A DNA stretch of 7,271 nt from an uncultured Clostridia bacterium (GTDB taxonomy: Bacteria > Bacillota > Clostridia > Oscillospirales > Ruminococcaceae): contig CALDJI010000314.1 of NCBI GenBank assembly GCA_937901805.1, forward strand, positions 1 to 7,271, given 5' to 3'. The notes under the pieces are model-generated. The model was not told the DNA's origin. It saw only the letters and a program-made list of their open reading frames with translations, and made no database searches. Both the position numbers and the translations under genes were made by a program. Shown here piece by piece: positions 1 through 6,760 of the stretch (the first letter of the stretch is position 1; every line of letters starts with the position of its first letter).

Positions 1-1519
1 AACCCTGGTATTCCTGAAGCTTATCGAATTTGTACTTTCTTTGGATAAGAACGTCATCGTTATGGTGCCGGAGATCTCCCTGACCCCACAGACCGTCCAG
101 CGGTTCCGGCGTTACTTTGGTTCCCTGGTGGCTGTGCTGCATTCCGGTTTGTCTCTTGGGGAGCGTTTGGACGAGTGGCACAGACTGAAGGAGGGAAAGG
201 CAAGGGTTGCAATTGGAACGCGCTCCGCAGTATTTGCTCCGTTGGAAAACCTGGGGCTTATTATCATGGATGAGGAACAGGAAAGCTCCTACCAGTCGGA
301 ATCCTCTCCGCGTTATCATGCGCGGGACGTGGCAAAATACCGCGCTGCCATCGAGGGCGCATTGCTTCTGCTTGGCTCAGCAACCCCGTCGATTGACAGT
401 TTTTACCGTGCAAAAAACGGGATTTATACTCTGCTGACCCTGAAAAACCGTTTTAACCAGAAAAAACTCCCGGATGTCTATGTGGTGGATATGGGAGAAG
501 AAGTGAAAAATGGGAACCGATCCGTTTATAGTTCCGTCCTGCTCGAGGAGCTGCGGTACAACCTTGACCATGGAGAACAGTCCATTTTGCTGCTGAACCG
601 GCGCGGATACCATACCATTGTTGCCTGCGCCCAATGCGGAGAGGTCTGCAAATGCCCGCATTGCAGCATTGCCCTGACCTATCATCAGAAAAACGGTAAG
701 CTGATGTGCCATTACTGCGGATACGTTGCGGATGCAGTGAGCAAGTGCCCTACCTGCGGCAGTGAGTTCGTACAGTATTCCGGGCTTGGGACACAGAAAG
801 CGGAAGAGGAACTTCGGAACTTATTTCCCGAAGCGCGGATTTTACGGATGGATGCGGATACTACAATCTCAAAATTTTCCCATGAAAAGTATTTTAAAGA
901 GTTTGCAGAGGAAAAATATGATATAATGATAGGAACGCAGATGGTGGCGAAGGGTCTGGATTTTGAAAATGTTACGCTGGTCGGCGTTCTCTCCCTGGAT
1001 CAGGCGTTGTATGCACAGGATTATAAAGCATATGAACGGGCATTTTCCCTGCTCACGCAGGTAATTGGACGCTGTGGGCGCGCTTCCTTGCAGGGACGTG
1101 CATTTGTCCAGACCTATACGCCGGACAATCCCATTATTGCCCTTGCGGCGAAACAGGACTATGATCGGTTTTATATACAGGAAATCGCATCGCGCAGGGC
1201 GCTGCTGTATCCGCCATTCTGCGATTTGTGTACGGTGGGATTTTCCGGTATTTATGAAGAGGAAGTGCTTCAGGCGGCAGGCGCATTTTCTGAGTTGATA
1301 AAGGGACTGAGCGTTTCTTATCCGGATGTGCCGCTGAAAATGCTTGGCCCGGTCAGCGAGCGTATTGTAAAGCTCAACAACAAGTACCGTTACAAGCTGG
1401 TCATCAAGTGTAAAAACAACCGGCGGATGCGCAGGCTCCTGTTCGATGCAATAATGGCATTTGAAAAGGAAAAAAGCAGAAAAAATATTTCCCTGTATGT
1501 GGACATGAACCAGGAATAA
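1..1519 (+). CDS. priA: Primosomal protein N' (PriA), replication-restart 3'->5' DNA helicase, 5'-truncated
   Basis: PriA recognises stalled or repaired forks and reloads the replicative helicase, using ATP-driven superfamily 2 translocation. The reading frame is open from base 2, so the gene starts upstream; about 505 residues are visible against roughly 730-820 for the family. The first complete codon is Thr, apparently the T of Walker A GKT. Visible motifs: VPEISLTPQ (helicase motif Ia region), Walker B box spelled DEEQ (269-280) followed by ESSYQSE and [15 protein letters not shown] (motif III), a zinc-binding module with four CxxC pairs (626-757), [11 protein letters not shown] (motif V) and QVIGRCGR (motif VI, 1061-1081). 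The C-terminal domain ends at TAA 1517-1519. The 3'->5' helicase and restart role are family knowledge. The TTG at 41 could be mistaken for a start but is internal, since homology continues upstream of it. The missing N-terminus holds the DNA-binding domain. Identification is secure. Confidence 0.97.
   Translation, partial: TLVFLKLIEFVLSLDKNVIVMVPEISLTPQTVQRFRRYFGSLVAVLHSGLSLGERLDEWHRLKEGKARVAIGTRSAVFAPLENLGLIIMDEEQESSYQSESSPRYHARDVAKYRAAIEGALLLLGSATPSIDSFYRAKNGIYTLLTLKNRFNQKKLPDVYVVDMGEEVKNGNRSVYSSVLLEELRYNLDHGEQSILLLNRRGYHTIVACAQCGEVCKCPHCSIALTYHQKNGKLMCHYCGYVADAVSKCPTCGSEFVQYSGLGTQKAEEELRNLFPEARILRMDADTTISKFSHEKYFKEFAEEKYDIMIGTQMVAKGLDFENVTLVGVLSLDQALYAQDYKAYERAFSLLTQVIGRCGRASLQGRAFVQTYTPDNPIIALAAKQDYDRFYIQEIASRRALLYPPFCDLCTVGFSGIYEEEVLQAAGAFSELIKGLSVSYPDVPLKMLGPVSERIVKLNNKYRYKLVIKCKNNRRMRRLLFDAIMAFEKEKSRKNISLYVDMNQE
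919..927 (+). promoter_or_regulatory. Possible internal extended -10 promoter element inside priA
   Basis: The sequence reads TGaTATAAT, an exact match to the extended -10 consensus for the housekeeping sigma factor. It lies in the part of priA that encodes YDIMIG. No good -35 hexamer sits 16-18 nt upstream (the 17-nt position reads gagttt), though extended -10 promoters can work without one. If active, transcripts would start around 933-936 and feed def, fmt and the genes downstream independently of the full priA transcript. The coding sequence constrains these bases and the match may be chance. Confidence 0.2.
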
Positions 1520-1522
1520 AAT

Positions 1523-1527
1523 AGGAG
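1523..1527 (+). promoter_or_regulatory. Ribosome binding site of def (decides the start)
   Basis: AGGAG ends 8 nt before the ATG at 1536. The in-frame GTG at 1527 overlaps this Shine-Dalgarno sequence and has none of its own, so the ATG is the real start. Confidence 0.85.
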
Positions 1528-1535
1528 TGAGACAG

Positions 1536-2000
1536 ATGGCAATTCGAAATATTGTCAAAGAGGGCGACGAAGTCCTTCGCAAGAAATCCCGTGTGGTGGT
1601 AAAATTTGACGAACGGCTGCATACTCTGCTTGACGACATGGCCCAGACCATGTATGAAGCGCACGGAGTTGGTTTGGCGGCGCCTCAGGTGGGGATCCTC
1701 AAGCGTGTGGTGGTCATTGATGTGGGCGACGGCCTGATTGAACTTGTCAACCCCGTCATCATCGAAGCAAAAGGAAAAAATGAGGGCAGCGAAGGCTGTC
1801 TTTCCATTCCAGGGGAATGGGGAATCGTTGTGCGTCCCAACAAAGTTAAGGTGAAAGCACAAAACCGTTATGGTGAAGAAATCATCCTGAAGGGGACGGA
1901 TTTGCTTGCACGGGCATTCTGCCATGAGATCGACCACCTGGAAGGCATCCTGTTTAAAGATTTGGCAGTCCGGATGGTCGATCCCTCCGAGCTGGAATAG
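1536..2000 (+). CDS. def: Peptide deformylase
   Basis: This cytoplasmic metalloenzyme removes the N-formyl group from nascent proteins at the ribosome exit, before methionine aminopeptidase acts. The 154-residue product shows all three deformylase motifs in order: GVGLAAPQ (residues 44-51), EGCLS (86-90, with metal ligand Cys88) and HEIDH (130-134, metal ligands His130 and His134, general acid/base Glu131). The metal is usually Fe2+ in this family. The protein is short compared with the 168-residue E. coli enzyme and has only a brief tail after the HEIDH helix, a common clostridial form. The ATG at 1536 is chosen over an in-frame GTG at 1527, because the GTG lies inside the ribosome binding site. 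The gene follows priA by 16 nt and precedes fmt by 14 nt, so the deformylating and formylating enzymes are made from the same transcript. Confidence 0.97.
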   Translation: MAIRNIVKEGDEVLRKKSRVVVKFDERLHTLLDDMAQTMYEAHGVGLAAPQVGILKRVVVIDVGDGLIELVNPVIIEAKGKNEGSEGCLSIPGEWGIVVRPNKVKVKAQNRYGEEIILKGTDLLARAFCHEIDHLEGILFKDLAVRMVDPSELE

Positions 2001-2006
2001 AGGAGG
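2001..2006 (+). promoter_or_regulatory. Ribosome binding site of fmt
   Basis: A perfect AGGAGG begins immediately after the def stop codon and ends 8 nt before the fmt ATG at 2015. It is one of the strongest Shine-Dalgarno sequences in the window. Confidence 0.85.
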
Positions 2007-2014
2007 GCGCGCAA

Positions 2015-2944
2015 ATGAACGTGGTTTTTATGGGAACACCGGATTTTGCAACCGGATGTCTGTCCTCTATTCTAGAAGCGGGACATATGGTGAGCGGTGT
2101 ATTTACCCAGCCAGACAGACCGAAGGGCAGGGGGCATAAACTCGCTTTTTCCCCGGTAAAGGAACTGGCACTGGAGCAAGGGTTGCCTGTTTATCAGCCA
2201 AAAGGGTTTAAAAATGGGGAAGCGCTGGAAATTTTAAAACAGCTTGCCCCGGATGTGATTGTTGTGGTGGCCTACGGGCGGATCTTGCCGAAAGCGGTTT
2301 TGGATTTGCCGAAATACGGCTGTATCAACGTACATGCTTCCCTGCTGCCGAAATACCGCGGCGCCGGACCGATCCAGTGGGCGGTATTGAATGGCGATAA
2401 AGAGACTGGCGTCACCACCATGTATATGGCGGAAGGGCTGGACACAGGCGATATGATTTTCGAAGAGAGCCTTTCCATTGGTGAAAATGAGACGGCGGGT
2501 GAGCTGTTTGATCGTCTCGCTGTTCTGGGTGCTTCCCTGATTGTAAAAACATTGCAGGCAGTGGAAGACGGGACAGCCCCGCGCCGGGTACAGGACGACG
2601 CGCAGGCCAGTTACGCCCCTATGCTCACAAAGGAAATGTGCGCAGTGGATTTTCATAAAACGGCCAAAGAGATCCATAATCAAGTGAGAGGGCTTTCTCC
2701 CTGGCCGGTGGCGACGACCCTGTTCCATGGGAAAGTACTTAAAATCCACTCTGCAAAACTCTGCGAGGGGAAAGGGGGTATCCCCGGAACACTGATGGAC
2801 GGCAAGCGGCTGATCCTATCTTGCGGGGATGGAAACTGCATTGAGTTCACCTCTGTCCAGCTGGAAGGGGCCAAGCGGGTCGACGGGCTGAGTTTTATCA
2901 ATGGGCAGAGAATTAAGGCAGGAGTCTGTAATATTGCGGCATAA
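2015..2944 (+). CDS. fmt: Methionyl-tRNA formyltransferase
   Basis: Fmt transfers a formyl group from 10-formyltetrahydrofolate to Met-tRNAfMet, making the initiator tRNA in the cytoplasm. The 309-residue length is normal for the family. The N-terminal formyltransferase domain starts with VVFMGTPDFA, has the catalytic trio Asn105, His107 and Asp143 (INVHASLLP ... GLDTGDM) and the signature SLLPKYRGAGPIQ at residues 109-121. The spacing from His107 to Asp143 (36 residues) equals that of His110 to Asp146 in the E. coli enzyme. The C-terminal part (about residues 205-309), containing a VRGLSPWPVA segment, is the tRNA-binding domain. The ATG has an ideal ribosome binding site 8 nt upstream. Its position next to def is the standard bacterial pairing. 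No anomalies are visible. Confidence 0.98.
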   Translation: MNVVFMGTPDFATGCLSSILEAGHMVSGVFTQPDRPKGRGHKLAFSPVKELALEQGLPVYQPKGFKNGEALEILKQLAPDVIVVVAYGRILPKAVLDLPKYGCINVHASLLPKYRGAGPIQWAVLNGDKETGVTTMYMAEGLDTGDMIFEESLSIGENETAGELFDRLAVLGASLIVKTLQAVEDGTAPRRVQDDAQASYAPMLTKEMCAVDFHKTAKEIHNQVRGLSPWPVATTLFHGKVLKIHSAKLCEGKGGIPGTLMDGKRLILSCGDGNCIEFTSVQLEGAKRVDGLSFINGQRIKAGVCNIAA

Positions 2945-2957
2945 AAACATGTATAAC

Positions 2958-2963
2958 AGGAGA
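2958..2963 (+). promoter_or_regulatory. Ribosome binding site of the YugP-family peptidase gene
   Basis: AGGAGA ends 7 nt before the ATG at 2971. It lies in the longest intergenic gap of the window (26 nt, 2945-2970), which shows no terminator hairpin and no convincing promoter. Confidence 0.75.
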
Positions 2964-2970
2964 ATCATCG

Positions 2971-3660
2971 ATGTTTTTTGATTACTATTATCTGATTTTA
3001 GTCGTACCTGCACTTTTCATTGCCACATGGGCGCAGATCCGTGTGAAATCCACCTATCAAAAATACAATACCTTCTACAATTCCAGAAATCTAACCGCAA
3101 GCGAAGCAGCCAGGATGATTCTGGATGCCAATGGTTTGTATGACGTGGCTATCCAGCGGGTAGCCGGGGAACTTTCCGACCACTATGATCCACGGGATCA
3201 TGTGGTGCGTCTTTCGGATTCCACCTACTCTTCCACTTCGGTTGGGGCCATTGGGGTAGCTGCCCATGAGGTGGGTCATGCAGTGCAGCACGCGACCGGA
3301 TATTTTCCCATTAAAATCCGCAGTGCCATTATCCCGGTAACCAATATCGGCTCCAAACTGTCGCTTCCGCTCATCATCCTGGGATTTATTTTCCAGTATG
3401 GAATTTTAGTGGATATTGGATTGATTTTGTTTTCCACCCTGACGGTATTCCAGCTGGTGACGTTGCCGGTGGAATTTAATGCCAGCAGCCGCGCGATGAA
3501 GACGCTGGAGGAAATGAATCTCCTGTATGGAGAGGAACTGGACGGCGCTAAGAAAGTCCTCAGTGCGGCGGCCATGACCTATGTGGCGGCTCTGTTTGTC
3601 TCGCTGATGCAGCTGCTGCGCCTGGTATTGATTTTTGGAAGAAGAGGAAGAGACGATTGA
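2971..3660 (+). CDS. Integral-membrane zinc metallopeptidase, YugP family (Zn_peptidase_2 type)
   Basis: This 229-residue protein fits the widespread Firmicutes family typified by B. subtilis YugP, whose substrate I do not know to be established. Visible features: an N-terminal hydrophobic segment (about residues 7-21), a soluble stretch, the zinc-binding motif HEVGH at 99-103 in the context AAHEVGHAVQH, two hydrophobic segments (about 130-143 and 146-165), then PVEFNASSRA (166-175) and a final hydrophobic segment (about 197-222) with a basic tail GRRGR. By analogy with M48-type peptidases, His99 and His103 bind zinc, Glu100 activates water and Glu168 is the likely third ligand; the last is inference. 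The active site is expected at a membrane face. The gene follows fmt by 26 nt, and its TGA overlaps the TTG start of rsmB, so the two are probably translationally coupled. The family assignment is firm; the function is open. Confidence 0.9.
   Translation: MFFDYYYLILVVPALFIATWAQIRVKSTYQKYNTFYNSRNLTASEAARMILDANGLYDVAIQRVAGELSDHYDPRDHVVRLSDSTYSSTSVGAIGVAAHEVGHAVQHATGYFPIKIRSAIIPVTNIGSKLSLPLIILGFIFQYGILVDIGLILFSTLTVFQLVTLPVEFNASSRAMKTLEEMNLLYGEELDGAKKVLSAAAMTYVAALFVSLMQLLRLVLIFGRRGRDD
3643..3650 (+). promoter_or_regulatory. Ribosome binding site of rsmB, inside the peptidase gene
   Basis: The purine run AGAGGAAG lies within the last codons of the upstream peptidase gene and ends 6 nt before the TTG at 3657 (the AGG core ends 9 nt before it). 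It supports TTG 3657 as the start. A second in-frame TTG at 3672 has only a weak match (gcgagga) upstream. Confidence 0.55.
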
Positions 3661-4958
3661 CTGCGAGGAAATTGACAGTAATTGCATTGCTGAAAATGGA
3701 GGACGGTGGATATTCCAATCTGGTGTTTGACGCACTGTGCCGAGAACACTCGCTGCCCAAACAGGAAACTGCATTTGCGGCCGCTCTGTTTTATGGCTGT
3801 ATAGAGAGAATGCTCACACTGGACGAGATGATCGGACGCTTTTCTTCCGTCCCGGTGGAACGATTGGATTGGGTGATCCACCAGTTGCTACGTATTTCCC
3901 TGTACCAGATTTTTTATATGGATACACCGGACAGCGCGGCGGTTAATGAGAGCGTAAAACTTGCGAAACAGGTAGGCAAAGGGCGTTTGTCCGGATTCCT
4001 CAACGGGGTTTTGCGCACGGCGCTGCGGAACAGGGATCGTGCCCAGCAGGTTCCGGAAGACCCAGTTGCGGCGCTTAGCTTTACCTATTCCTGCCCCCAG
4101 CCGTTGATCCGGATGTGGGACAAACACTATGGCAGGGAGCGCACTGTGCAGATGCTGGAAGCTTCCCTTGGGCAGCCGCCGCTGTTTATCCGGGTAAATA
4201 CCCTGAAAATCTCTACTCAGGAGCTGATCGAAAAGCTGGCTCAGGAGGGAATCGAGGCGAAAGTCCATCCCACCTTGAATAACTGTTTGCATTTGCTCCA
4301 TGCCGGGGCAGTGGAAAAGGGCGTTTGTTTTCAGCGTGGCTGGTTTCACGTGCAGGACGCCTCCTCTCAAATTTGTGTGCAGGCACTCGGCGCAAGGCCG
4401 GGGGAGCGCATTCTGGATGTATGTGCGGCGCCTGGTGGAAAGAGTTTTACCATTGCACAGGAAATGGAGAATACCGGGGAGCTGCTCTCCTCTGATTTAT
4501 ACGAGCACCGCGCGGCCCTGATCCGGGAGGGATCAAAGCGGCTGGGTATTAAAATTTTGCAGGCACAGGCACGGGATGCATCCGGCTATGATCCGTCCTT
4601 GGGATTAGCCGACAGGGTGTTGTGCGACGTCCCCTGCTCTGGATTTGGGATTATCCGGCGGAAACCGGAAATTAAGTATAAAGCGCTGGATGAGGTGAAA
4701 AATCTTCCGCAAATCCAGTATAAGATTTTGGAAACTTCTGCAAACTATGTGAAGGCAGGAGGAATTCTGCTGTATTCCACCTGTACGCTTTCCCATCATG
4801 AAAATGAAAAAGTGGCCAGCCGCTTTTTGAGGGAACATCCGGAATTCTCCCCTTCCCCTTTTGATGGGGAGGATGCCGGGTTCCCTGGACAGAAGACGTT
4901 ATTTCCGGATGAAACGCATGATGGGTTCTTTCTACAGAGGTTTATAAAAATGAGGTGA
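3657..4958 (+). CDS. rsmB: 16S rRNA (cytosine967-C5)-methyltransferase
   Basis: RsmB (Sun/Fmu) uses S-adenosylmethionine to make m5C967 in the small-subunit rRNA. The 433-residue product has the family architecture: an N-terminal NusB-like RNA-binding domain (about residues 1-130, including AAVNESVKLAK), a linker with FIRVNTLK, and a C-terminal Rossmann methyltransferase. In the catalytic domain DVCAAPGGK (254-262) and Asp280 bind the cofactor. DVPCSG carries Cys327, and YSTCTL carries Cys376, the expected nucleophile of the two-cysteine m5C mechanism. The start is TTG, overlapping the upstream stop by 4 nt (TTGA, 3657-3660); the resulting N-terminus TARKLTVIALLK matches where the family normally begins. 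TTG 3672 is the alternative start. The stop codon lies within the rlmN ribosome binding site. The NusB-like domain and complete motifs separate this from the related RsmF enzymes. Confidence 0.95.
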   Translation: MTARKLTVIALLKMEDGGYSNLVFDALCREHSLPKQETAFAAALFYGCIERMLTLDEMIGRFSSVPVERLDWVIHQLLRISLYQIFYMDTPDSAAVNESVKLAKQVGKGRLSGFLNGVLRTALRNRDRAQQVPEDPVAALSFTYSCPQPLIRMWDKHYGRERTVQMLEASLGQPPLFIRVNTLKISTQELIEKLAQEGIEAKVHPTLNNCLHLLHAGAVEKGVCFQRGWFHVQDASSQICVQALGARPGERILDVCAAPGGKSFTIAQEMENTGELLSSDLYEHRAALIREGSKRLGIKILQAQARDASGYDPSLGLADRVLCDVPCSGFGIIRRKPEIKYKALDEVKNLPQIQYKILETSANYVKAGGILLYSTCTLSHHENEKVASRFLREHPEFSPSPFDGEDAGFPGQKTLFPDETHDGFFLQRFIKMR

Positions 4959-4959
4959 T
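4952..4959 (+). promoter_or_regulatory. Ribosome binding site of rlmN, containing the rsmB stop codon
   Basis: GAGGTGAT is an 8-nt match to the extended anti-Shine-Dalgarno complement. The GAGG core ends 7 nt before the GTG start at 4963. The TGA inside it (4956-4958) is the rsmB stop codon, so termination of one gene and initiation of the next use the same bases. Confidence 0.75.
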
Positions 4960-4962
4960 GGA

Positions 4963-6003
4963 GTGGAAAAACAGGATATCAAATCCCTGACAAGGGAAAA
5001 GCTGACGGCTGCCATCACCGGGATGGGTCTGCCCAAATTTCGGGCAGAGCAGATTTTTTCCTGGCTGCATCAGAAAAACGTAAAGAGTTTTGACGAGATG
5101 ACCAACCTTTCTGCTGCCCTTCGGGAACAGCTTTCCGAACAATTTTACATACCGCAGCTGAAAATTGTGCGAAAGCTTGTCTCCCAGATCGATGGTACGG
5201 TTAAGTATCTGTTTGAACTGCCGGATGGGGAGCGTGTGGAAAGCGTGCTGATGCACTATAAGCACGGCAGCAGCCTGTGTATTTCCTCCCAGGCTGGATG
5301 CCGGATGGGCTGCCGGTTCTGCGCATCCACGATTGCGGGCTTTACCAGAAATCTCGTACCGAGCGAGCTGCTGGGGCAGATTACCACCGCCTGTGAGGAC
5401 AGCGGGCAGAGGATCCACAGCATTGTGATGATGGGGATTGGCGAGCCGCTGGACAATTTTGAAAATGTACTGGATTTTCTGAATCTGCTGGAGGATGAAA
5501 AGGGATTTGGCATGAGCCACCGCCATGTTTCCCTTTCCACCTGCGGGCTTGTGGATAAAATCCGGGAGCTTTCCGGGAAGAAGCTCCAAATCACGCTTTC
5601 TGTTTCCCTGCATGCGCCAAATAACGAACGGCGCGACCAGATTATGCCGGTCAACCGCCGGTATCCGATTGAAGAACTGATCGCAGCATGCCGGGATTAT
5701 ACCAGAATCACCGGGCGGCGTATTTCCTTTGAATACGCGCTGATTGCAGGGGTGACCGATACCGATGAATGCGCTTATCAGCTTGCGAAGCTGTTGAAAG
5801 GCATGCTCTGCCACGTCAATCTGATCCCGATCAATGAAATTAGGGAGAGAGATTATAAAAAGAGTTCCAGGGAGAGTATCCGGCGGTTTGCAGGTATTTT
5901 GGAAAAGCACAGGCTGACGGTAACGGTACGCAGAAAACTCGGTGCGGATATAGACGCCGCATGCGGACAGCTGAGAAAAGATTCTGCTCAGACAGGGAGG
6001 TAA
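4963..6003 (+). CDS. rlmN: Radical SAM 23S rRNA (adenine2503-C2)-methyltransferase
   Basis: RlmN methylates C2 of A2503 in the peptidyl-transferase centre of 23S rRNA, and in some bacteria also A37 of tRNAs, by a radical SAM mechanism with a methyl-cysteine intermediate. The 346-residue product has the N-terminal helical RNA-binding domain (FRAEQIFSWLHQK), then GCRMGCRFC with the [4Fe-4S] cysteines at 113, 117 and 120 in the C-x3-C-x2-C spacing of RlmN/Cfr enzymes. It also has MGIGEPLDNF (157-166) for SAM binding. Cys106, seven residues before Cys113, corresponds to catalytic Cys118 of E. coli; Cys334 near the C-terminus (GADIDAACGQL) corresponds to methyl-carrying Cys355. The start is GTG with a strong ribosome binding site. 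Cfr, the related resistance enzyme, is less likely given the housekeeping operon. The gene begins 4 nt after rsmB and ends 3 nt before stp. Confidence 0.96.
   Translation: MEKQDIKSLTREKLTAAITGMGLPKFRAEQIFSWLHQKNVKSFDEMTNLSAALREQLSEQFYIPQLKIVRKLVSQIDGTVKYLFELPDGERVESVLMHYKHGSSLCISSQAGCRMGCRFCASTIAGFTRNLVPSELLGQITTACEDSGQRIHSIVMMGIGEPLDNFENVLDFLNLLEDEKGFGMSHRHVSLSTCGLVDKIRELSGKKLQITLSVSLHAPNNERRDQIMPVNRRYPIEELIAACRDYTRITGRRISFEYALIAGVTDTDECAYQLAKLLKGMLCHVNLIPINEIRERDYKKSSRESIRRFAGILEKHRLTVTVRRKLGADIDAACGQLRKDSAQTGR
5994..6000 (+). promoter_or_regulatory. Ribosome binding site of stp, in the last codons of rlmN
   Basis: AGGGAGG ends directly before the rlmN TAA (6001-6003). It is 6 nt from TTG 6007 and 9 nt from TTG 6010, so it fits either of two adjacent TTG start codons and does not choose between them. 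Confidence 0.7.
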
Positions 6004-6006
6004 TCG

Positions 6007-6741
6007 TTGTTGAGACGTGCAATAGGACATACGGATAAAGGACGCGTCCGGTTGAAAAATGAAGACGCGTATGACATTGGAAAGTTTGAAGACGGCGCCG
6101 TATGGGCAGTGGTCTGTGATGGAATGGGCGGCGTCAATGGCGGAAATGTCGCCAGCATGATCGCAGTGGACGCCATTGCGAAAGCATTTACAAAATCCTA
6201 TCGGGAGGATGCAGATGCCAATTCCATCCGCTCTATGCTGATGACCGCCTTGGGCGCGGCCAATACCTACGTCTATGAAGCGGCAAAAGAGGATGAAGAG
6301 CTCGCTGGGATGGGGACAACGGCGGTTGCCGTTGTGGTCAAGGAGGATACGGCGTTTATTGCGCATGTCGGGGACAGCCGGGCTTATTTGATCCGGGGCG
6401 ATTCCATTGAACAGGAAACCAGGGATCATTCTATGGTACAGCTGCTGGTGGAACGTGGGGAATTGACTGAAGAAGAAGCGATGACCCATCCAAAGAAAAA
6501 CTATATTACCCGCGCTGTCGGCGTAGAGGAAGAATTGGATGTGGACTACAATGAAATCCCCTTACAGGATGCGGATGCCATCCTGTTATGTACGGATGGA
6601 TTGACCAATTGCGTCAGTAAAGAGGAAATTCTTTCGATTATACAGGAAAACGGAGCGCTTGCCAGTCCGGATTTGCTGGTGGAGCAGGCAATCGAACACG
6701 GTGGAAACGACAACATAACCGTAGTTGTCATTGCCCAATGA
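6007..6741 (+). CDS. stp: PP2C-family protein serine/threonine phosphatase (Stp/PrpC)
   Basis: This metal-dependent (Mn2+/Mg2+) cytosolic phosphatase removes phosphates placed by the PrkC kinase encoded next door. The 244-residue product is a bare PPM catalytic domain with all main motifs: GHTDKGRVRLKNED (7-20), VCDGMGGVNGG (37-46, metal ligand Asp38), GMGTTAV (101-107), HVGDSRAYLIR (120-130), LLCTDGLTN (193-201, ligand Asp197) and GGNDNITVVV (232-241, ligand Asp235). No transmembrane or sensor domain is attached. Two TTG codons in tandem (6007 and 6010) can each serve as start; 6007 is given here because its spacing to the ribosome binding site is good and it is closest to the rlmN stop, but 6010 would change the protein by only one residue. 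It is separated from prkC by 19 nt, the usual phosphatase-kinase pairing. Confidence 0.95.
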   Translation: MLRRAIGHTDKGRVRLKNEDAYDIGKFEDGAVWAVVCDGMGGVNGGNVASMIAVDAIAKAFTKSYREDADANSIRSMLMTALGAANTYVYEAAKEDEELAGMGTTAVAVVVKEDTAFIAHVGDSRAYLIRGDSIEQETRDHSMVQLLVERGELTEEEAMTHPKKNYITRAVGVEEELDVDYNEIPLQDADAILLCTDGLTNCVSKEEILSIIQENGALASPDLLVEQAIEHGGNDNITVVVIAQ

Positions 6742-6748
6742 TTCGAGC

Positions 6749-6754
6749 GGAGGA
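6749..6754 (+). promoter_or_regulatory. Ribosome binding site of prkC
   Basis: GGAGGA ends 6 nt before ATG 6761. Later in-frame ATGs at 6770 and 6779 lack a comparable site, so 6761 is preferred. Confidence 0.8.
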
Positions 6755-6760
6755 ACACAG

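Noticed and set aside
41..43. TTG codon as the possible start of priA.
   Set aside because: The in-frame residues before it ([13 protein letters not shown]) continue PriA homology right after the Walker A motif, so the gene enters from outside the window.
393..430. TTGACA (393-398) with TATACT (425-430) as a promoter inside priA.
   Set aside because: The spacer is 26 nt, far from the 16-18 nt needed.
1527..1529. GTG as a possible start of def.
   Set aside because: It overlaps the Shine-Dalgarno sequence that serves ATG 1536 and has no site of its own; it would add only three residues not seen in the family.
869..1651. A 260-codon minus-strand open frame opposite the end of priA and the start of def.
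   Set aside because: It is in codon register with priA and stays open for the same codon-usage reason; the protein lacks motifs and the sense genes are unmistakable.
2234..2749. A 171-codon minus-strand open frame opposite fmt.
   Set aside because: Codon register with fmt and no recognisable domain; the fmt catalytic residues lie on the opposite strand in the same bases.
2945..2970. Terminator or promoter in the fmt-peptidase gap (contains ACATGT palindrome and TATAAC).
   Set aside because: The palindrome is 6 nt with no T-run, and TATAAC has no -35 at proper distance; the gap looks like a leader with a ribosome binding site only.
3888..4370. A 160-codon minus-strand open frame opposite rsmB.
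   Set aside because: Codon register with rsmB, no motifs, no convincing ribosome binding site considered together with an independent function.
4963..6003. Cfr-type antibiotic-resistance methyltransferase instead of RlmN.
   Set aside because: Cfr shares the cysteine motifs but is typically on mobile elements; here the gene sits in the conserved rsmB-rlmN-stp order with no mobile sequences, and N- and C-terminal features fit RlmN.
4942..6489. A 515-codon open frame on the minus strand, longer than any complete gene here, spanning all of rlmN and two thirds of stp.
   Set aside because: Its codons are in exact register with those of rlmN and stp, which share one phase. In that register a minus-strand stop arises only where the sense genes use TTA, CTA or TCA, which are rare here. 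The predicted protein has no recognisable motif, while both sense genes have complete catalytic motifs. It is a codon-usage shadow.
6601..6644. TTGACC (6601-6606) and TATACA (6639-6644) as a promoter for prkC inside stp.
   Set aside because: Spacer of 32 nt and no extended -10; not plausible.
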